DNA of 64,000 nucleotides from Arthrobacter sp. Leaf337 (GTDB lineage Bacteria > Actinomycetota > Actinomycetes > Actinomycetales > Micrococcaceae), in the NCBI RefSeq assembly GCF_001423745.1, contig NZ_LMPC01000030.1, positions 500-64,499 of the forward strand, written 5' to 3'. How positions within the stretch are numbered: the first letter of the stretch is position 1; each line of letters opens with the position of its first letter. Made by a program: the position numbers and the translations under genes. Positions 60,495 to 64,000 of this stretch are shown piece by piece. The notes beneath the pieces were generated by a model. It was given only the letters and a program-made list of their open reading frames with translations. It did not search any database and was not told where the DNA came from.

Positions 60495-61388
60495 TCAGCC
60501 GCCCAGTCCGAGCAGGCGCACGGCGTTGTGCTTGAGGATCTTGGGCCGGACCTCGTCCTTGAGCGGCAGGTCCGCGAACGCGGCCAGCCATTTCTGCGGC
60601 GTGATGAGCGGGAAGTCGGTGCCGAACAGGACTTTGTCCTGCAGCACGGAGTTGGACATCCGCACCAGGGACTCCGGGAAGTACTTGGGCGACCATCCGG
60701 AGAGGTCGATGAACACGTTGGCCTTGTGCGTGGCGATGGAGTTGGCTTCGTCCTGCCACGGCACCGAGGGGTGGGCCATGATGATCTGCAGTTCCGGGAA
60801 GTCCGCGGCCACGGCGTCCAGCAGGAGCGGGTTGGAGTAGGCCAGCTTGATGCCGTAGCCGCCGGGCAGGCCCGCGCCCATGCCGTTCTGGCCGGTGTGG
60901 AAGATGGCCGGCAGGCCGAGTTCCTGGAGGGTTTCCCAGAGGGGGTAGAACTGCTCGTTGGAGGGGTCGAAGCCCTGCAGGGACGGGTGGAACTTGAAGC
61001 CGCGGGCGCCCAGGTCGATGGCCTGGTGCTTGGCGCCCTGGATGGCCTCGGCCCCGGTGCGCGGATCCACGCTGCCGAACGGGATCAGCACGTCGTTGTT
61101 CCGTGCCGCGCCGGCGATCAGGTCCTCGATGCTGTTGGGTTCGTGCTTGAGCTGGGTGCGGGCGTCCACGGTGAAGACGACGGCGGCCATGTTCAGTTCC
61201 CGGTAGACCTCGGCGATGCGGTCCAGCGACGGCGTGCGGTCCTCGGCCTTGAAGTACTTGGCCGAAGCTTCGGTGAGGGCCTCCGGGAGTGATTCGTGGC
61301 CGTGGCCGTCCACTTCGAGGTGCACGTGCATGTCGATCGCGTCCAGCTTGGCGGCGTCGATGCCGGGCTCGTAGCGCGTGGCAGCCAT
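60495..61388 (-). CDS. Amidohydrolase_2-family (ACMSD-like) enzyme
   Basis: A 297-residue TIM-barrel metal enzyme. The HxH metal pair is in LDAIDMHVHLEVDGH, with further ligands in GFKFHPSLQGFDPS, IIMAHPSVPWQDE and the late FGTDFPLITPQKW. This group includes decarboxylases and hydrolases of ring-cleavage products and aromatic acids. In the operon it may open or decarboxylate a ring-derived intermediate. It is 2 bp from its neighbour on each side. Confidence 0.9.
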   Translation of the reverse strand: MAATRYEPGIDAAKLDAIDMHVHLEVDGHGHESLPEALTEASAKYFKAEDRTPSLDRIAEVYRELNMAAVVFTVDARTQLKHEPNSIEDLIAGAARNNDVLIPFGSVDPRTGAEAIQGAKHQAIDLGARGFKFHPSLQGFDPSNEQFYPLWETLQELGLPAIFHTGQNGMGAGLPGGYGIKLAYSNPLLLDAVAADFPELQIIMAHPSVPWQDEANSIATHKANVFIDLSGWSPKYFPESLVRMSNSVLQDKVLFGTDFPLITPQKWLAAFADLPLKDEVRPKILKHNAVRLLGLGG

Positions 61389-61390
61389 GG

Positions 61391-62344
61391 CTAGCCCACC
61401 TTCACGGGAGCTGCGGCAGGCTGTGCCTCCGGTTTCAGGTCCTCGGGCAGGGGCAGGAATTCCTCGCCCACGCCCTGGAGCTTGGCGCCGAAGAGCGGGC
61501 CGAAGTTCTCGATGAGGTCCTCGTAGCGCCAGCCGCCCTCGCGGTATTCGGTGGCAGCAGCTTCGGGGTGGGTCCAGAGCTGCAGCCGGTCCCCTCCCGC
61601 ACCGATGGCCTGGCCGGTAATACCGGCCGCCTCATCCGAGGCGAGGAACGCGACCAGTCCGGAGACGTCGTCGGCCGTTCCGAAACCGAGCTCGTGGCGG
61701 AAGAAGGCCGGCATGGCCTCGCCGCGCTCGTCGGCTTCCACGGCTTTTTGGAAGTACGGGACGGTCTTGGTCATGGCCGTGGCCGCGACGGGGATGACGG
61801 CGTTGGCGGTGACGCCTGCCTTCTTCATTTCCAGGGCCCAGGTGCGGACCATGCCCACGATGCCGGCCTTGGCGGCGGCGTAGTTGCTCTGCCCGAAGTT
61901 GCCGCGCTGACCGGTGGGCGAGCCGATGGTGATGATCCGGCCGGCGATGCCGTTCTCTTTGAAGTAGGCGAACGCTTCCCGGACGCAGGTGAAGGTGCCG
62001 CGGAGGTGGACGTTGATGACGGCGTCGAAGTCTTCGTCGGTCATCTTCAGCAGGGACTTGTCCCTCAGGATGCCGGCGTTGGTGACCAGGATGTCGAGGC
62101 GCCCGAACTCGGTGACGGCCGCCTGCACCAGCTGCCGGGCCACTTCCGTGCTGCCGACGGGAGCGACGACGGCGGCGGCCTTTCCGCCGTCGGCCTCGAT
62201 GAGCGCCACTGCCTCCCCGGCGACCGTCGCGTCGACGTCGTTGATGACGACGGCTGCGCCCTGCCGTGCGAGTTCCCGGGCGTAGGACAGGCCCAGGCCA
62301 CGGCCGCTTCCGGTGACGATTGCTACTTTGCCTGACAGGCTCAT
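61391..62344 (-). CDS. SDR-family oxidoreductase with C-terminal extension
   Basis: A 317-residue short-chain dehydrogenase. The cofactor motif is VTGSGRGLGLSYAREL near residue 10, NAGILRDKSLL follows, and the catalytic Ser/Tyr/Lys are in GSPTGQRGNFGQSNYAAAKAG. Beyond the 250-residue core it has a 60-residue C-terminal extension (DLIENFGPLFGAKLQGVGEE) like the dehydrogenase part of some multifunctional 3-hydroxyacyl-CoA enzymes. It is the first gene of the operon, next to the operator region shared with marR. It probably oxidises a hydroxyacyl-CoA or alcohol intermediate. Confidence 0.92.
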   Translation of the reverse strand: MSLSGKVAIVTGSGRGLGLSYARELARQGAAVVINDVDATVAGEAVALIEADGGKAAAVVAPVGSTEVARQLVQAAVTEFGRLDILVTNAGILRDKSLLKMTDEDFDAVINVHLRGTFTCVREAFAYFKENGIAGRIITIGSPTGQRGNFGQSNYAAAKAGIVGMVRTWALEMKKAGVTANAVIPVAATAMTKTVPYFQKAVEADERGEAMPAFFRHELGFGTADDVSGLVAFLASDEAAGITGQAIGAGGDRLQLWTHPEAAATEYREGGWRYEDLIENFGPLFGAKLQGVGEEFLPLPEDLKPEAQPAAAPVKVG

Positions 62345-62406
62345 GGCTGCTCCTTTGCTAGCTGACCTTGTGCATCCCGGCTCTCAACGTGGGATGCTGT
62401 TCTGCA

Positions 62407-62424
62407 TCCATGAAATTATGGATA
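62407..62424. promoter_or_regulatory. Candidate MarR operator a
   Basis: ATCCAT-N6-ATGGAT is a perfect inverted repeat between the SDR start (62344) and the MarR start (62470). It touches the second palindrome beginning at 62426. Confidence 0.55.
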
Positions 62425-62425
62425 G

Positions 62426-62440
62426 TTGAAAATGTCAACG
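62426..62440. promoter_or_regulatory. Candidate MarR operator b
   Basis: GTTGA-N5-TCAAC is a second perfect inverted repeat in the same AT-rich stretch. Which of the two is bound cannot be told from sequence. Confidence 0.5.
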
Positions 62441-62469
62441 ATTTATTTTGAGGATTATTGGAGTCGGCC

Positions 62470-62955
62470 ATGACGATCGAGACACAGGGCGGTCAACGGA
62501 CCGAACAGGCCCACAAGCTTGTGGCCGCATCCATCAGCCAGGACCTGGGATTTCTGCTGGCCAAGCTGCACGCTGTGGGGTCCGTTTTGAACAACAGGGC
62601 GCTGGCCGAGTTCGACCTGAAGGAGCGTTCGTACTCGGTCCTGATCCTCGCCAACAGCGGGCTGGAGCCGACGCAGCGCGAACTGGCGGACTTCCTCAGC
62701 CTGGATCCCAGCCAGATTGTGGCACTCGTGGATGAGCTGGAGAAGCGCGGCCTCGTGGCCAGGGCGCCGGGAAAGCAGGACCGCCGGGCAAAAACCGTGA
62801 CGGCCACCGCCAAGGGAGGAAAGCTGCTGCAGCGGGCCAGCGACGCTGCGCGGCGGGCTGAGGCGGAAGTACTGGAAGGGCTGCCCGCGGAAGAATCGGC
62901 GCAGCTCAAGGCGCTGCTGCGCAAAGCACTGTGGGGTGCCGGGCTATCTACCTGA
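62470..62955 (+). CDS. MarR-family regulator of the CoA catabolic operon
   Basis: A 161-residue winged-helix regulator. The HTH is PTQRELADFLSLDPSQIVALVDELEKRG and the wing ARAPGKQDRRAKTVTAT. ATG at 62470 follows TTGGAG by 6 bases. It is divergent from the SDR gene and likely represses the six-gene operon until a pathway CoA ester binds, as is common for MarR regulators of aromatic-acid degradation. The effector is inferred, not shown. Confidence 0.92.
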   Translation: MTIETQGGQRTEQAHKLVAASISQDLGFLLAKLHAVGSVLNNRALAEFDLKERSYSVLILANSGLEPTQRELADFLSLDPSQIVALVDELEKRGLVARAPGKQDRRAKTVTATAKGGKLLQRASDAARRAEAEVLEGLPAEESAQLKALLRKALWGAGLST

Positions 62956-63030
62956 GGTTTTTCGGGACCCGGTTAGCGTGCAGGGTCGGCTTAGCGTCCG
63001 GGCCGGAATGTTTTAGCCGGCCGGATGGCC

Positions 63031-63273
63031 CTAGCGTGCCGGGCCGTCCGGGCGGGAACGCCCCTGGCATTCGGCCCTGTTCCGGCGCGCCAGCTCTGCC
63101 AAGACCACCGGCCCCACCAGGCCGGCATGGTTCGGGCCTGGTGTGTTGTCGCTGTTCCTCAAGAGGCAGGCCAGTGCTTCGAGCTCGCCGGTGGGGACGG
63201 ACGACAATGAGGCGTAGGACTTGAAGATACGCCGTTCGGCAATGCCGGCGAGGCGGCCACTGTTCGCGTTCAT
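63031..63273 (-). CDS. Small hypothetical protein, coupled to a short leader ORF
   Basis: An 80-residue basic protein with a plausible helical composition (SSVPTGELEALACLLRNSD, VGPVVLAELARRNRAE). No family is recognised. Its ATG overlaps the stop of a 21-codon ORF (ATGA), and that ORF has a strong ribosome-binding site, so translation coupling would explain expression without a good site of its own. The fourfold degenerate TTAGCG-like repeats at 62973-63040 partly cover its 3' end. Confidence 0.5.
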   Translation of the reverse strand: MNANSGRLAGIAERRIFKSYASLSSVPTGELEALACLLRNSDNTPGPNHAGLVGPVVLAELARRNRAECQGRSRPDGPAR

Positions 63274-63335
63274 GCGGCCCCCGCAGGGGGATCCGTGGCA
63301 GCGGGTGCGAAGACGGCGCGGAATGTCGGGCCCAT
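63270..63335 (-). CDS. 21-residue leader ORF
   Basis: The ORF reads from ATG at 63335 to the TGA at 63270 and encodes a short Ala/Pro-rich peptide (MGPTFRAVFAPAATDPPAGA, one more Ala). TGAGGAG lies 5 bases before the ATG, one of the better ribosome-binding sites in the region. Its end overlaps the start of the 80-residue ORF by 4 bases. A role as a coupling leader for that ORF is likely; a peptide function is not evident. Confidence 0.45.
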   Translation of the reverse strand: MGPTFRAVFAPAATDPPAGAA

Positions 63336-63461
63336 GGGAACTCCTCAGCAAAGAATCCGGAGGCTGCCTGCATAACCCGAAGCCAGAATACCGCAGACCG
63401 GCTCCCCGGCACACGGTCTTTAAGCCCCGAATTGCCCTCCCACCCGGCGCCACGTCGAGGG

Positions 63462-63839
63462 TCACCCGTGGAAGGGTTCGCCCGTGGTTCGGTGGTCCGC
63501 ATGGTTGATGGTCTCCCGGATCAGCCGGACGAGGTGGCCGTCGTGCAGCGAGTAGATGACATGCCGGCCGTCCTTCCGCGCGTTCACCATCCCGCTGAGC
63601 CTCAGTTTGGCCAGGTGCTGGCTGACCACCGTCCTCGGAACGGCGGCCGCCTCCGTAAGTTCCGTGACGCTCCTGGGGCCTTGCGCAAGCTGCCACAGCA
63701 GATGCAGGCGCGTAGGTTCGGCCAGCATCCGCAGCGTGGCAGCGGCATTTTCCAGCAACTCCGGTCCAGGCGTGACGGGATGGACGAGCGAGGGCCCATC
63801 AGTGCCGGCGCTGAACGGACTGCTCGGCTGGCTGCTCAA
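63462..63839 (-). CDS. ArsR-family transcriptional regulator
   Basis: A winged-helix regulator of about 125 residues. The DNA-binding region is RSVTELTEAAAVPRTVVSQHLAKLRLSG, followed by the wing ARKDGRHVIYSL. The metal-binding CxCxxC motif of SmtB/ArsR sensors is absent; the C-terminus is HDGHLVRLIRETINHADHR, with several His that could bind a metal. The proposed TTG start at 63839 has GAGGAG 7 bases upstream and overlaps the end of the upstream MFS gene by 41 bases. Upstream TTG starts are possible, so the N-terminus is uncertain. Confidence 0.8.
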   Translation of the reverse strand: MSSQPSSPFSAGTDGPSLVHPVTPGPELLENAAATLRMLAEPTRLHLLWQLAQGPRSVTELTEAAAVPRTVVSQHLAKLRLSGMVNARKDGRHVIYSLHDGHLVRLIRETINHADHRTTGEPFHG

Positions 63840-64000
63840 TGGCCTGCTCCTCGGTGACGGCGGGACCCGGTCCGGAAAAGGTCTTCCGGGGCCAGGACAG
63901 GAAGGCTCCTGCACTGCCAAGTATCGCAAGGATTGTCAGCGCCGCGGCAGCCCAGCCCAGGCCTGCGGCAGCACCGATCCAGCCCGCTACCGGATAACTG
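63799..64000 (-). CDS. MFS transporter, C-terminal end (partial)
   Basis: The last 66 residues of a membrane protein that continues beyond the right edge. One membrane helix is visible (GLGWAAAALTILAILGSAGAF) after VAGWIGAA, followed by a hydrophilic tail (RKTFSGPGPAVTEEQAIEQ). The pattern fits the 12th helix and C-terminal tail of a DHA1-type major facilitator, probably an efflux pump regulated by the overlapping ArsR gene. Family assignment is limited by the short visible part. Confidence 0.65.
   Translation of the reverse strand, partial: SYPVAGWIGAAAGLGWAAAALTILAILGSAGAFLSWPRKTFSGPGPAVTEEQAIEQPAEQSVQRRH

Noticed and set aside
62948..63502. 184-codon minus-strand ORF after marR
   Set aside because: It overlaps the end of the ArsR gene and has no ribosome-binding site; the coupled 21-aa/80-aa ORFs in another frame look more coding-like.

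Overview
The window looks like chromosomal DNA of a high-GC Gram-positive actinobacterium, most likely a Micrococcaceae soil organism of the Arthrobacter/Pseudarthrobacter type. The basis is uniformly high GC, frequent GTG starts, a dnaK-grpE-dnaJ-hspR operon with HAIR boxes (an actinobacterial hallmark), GAF-ANTAR regulators, a WXG100 protein, ECF sigma/anti-sigma pairs, and many sugar and CoA-linked catabolic genes. No rRNA, tRNA, CRISPR array, transposase or phage gene was found, and no abrupt composition change was seen by eye. Genes cover almost everything.

Layout. 1-3844: the end of an ABC substrate-binding protein, two Gfo/Idh/MocA dehydrogenases (polyol/inositol type) and a divergent LacI regulator. 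3875-12216: CynX-type MFS, methyltransferase, trmB, small membrane and hypothetical proteins, a WXG100-domain protein with a possible partner, a DUF1206 membrane protein, SRPBCC protein and an aminotransferase. 12248-16424: two ECF sigma/anti-sigma modules interleaved with secreted Ala/Ser/Pro-rich proteins and a COG4315-type lipoprotein. 16613-27446: DUF5655-like protein, orphan sensor kinase, AlaA-like aminotransferase, membrane-anchored GH32 fructan hydrolase, DMP19-like protein, SNF2 helicase with SWIM finger. 27708-30188: two tandem GAF-ANTAR regulators and a divergent pair of small unknown genes. 30241-35086: complete urtABCDE urea ABC transporter with a GlnR-like box upstream. 35366-37168: ketopantoate-reductase-like enzyme and alpha/beta hydrolase. 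37250-41443: the heat-shock operon, read leftwards as dnaK, grpE, dnaJ, hspR. 41730-47239: acidic repeat protein, then an arabinoside module (GH51 arabinofuranosidase plus ABC importer without its own ATPase). 47427-55696: three divergent regulator/target pairs or neighbours (TetR with epimerase, MarR with MMPL pump), APC transporter, methyltransferase, DHFR-like reductase, LysE exporter. 55735-62955: a compact six-gene CoA catabolic operon (SDR, amidohydrolase, acyl-CoA dehydrogenase, MaoC, MFS, CoA ligase) under a divergent MarR. 62956-64000: an MFS end, an overlapping ArsR regulator and two coupled small ORFs.

How it works together: most regulators sit divergently beside their likely targets, and perfect or near-perfect palindromes can be read between them (LacI at 2741, TetR pair at 48211 and 48259, MarR at 51634 and around 62407-62440, HspR at 41500 and 41544). 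The strongest unexplained structures are a nested inverted repeat of about 120 bp between grpE and dnaJ, a 3x17-bp tandem repeat between a sigma gene and a lipoprotein gene, a 12-bp inverted repeat upstream of trmB, the CoA catabolic operon of unknown substrate, the WXG100 gene pair, and a coupled 21-aa/80-aa small ORF pair near the right edge. Start sites were moved inward wherever a clear ribosome-binding site supported it. All functional calls rest on motifs read by eye; no database search was possible.
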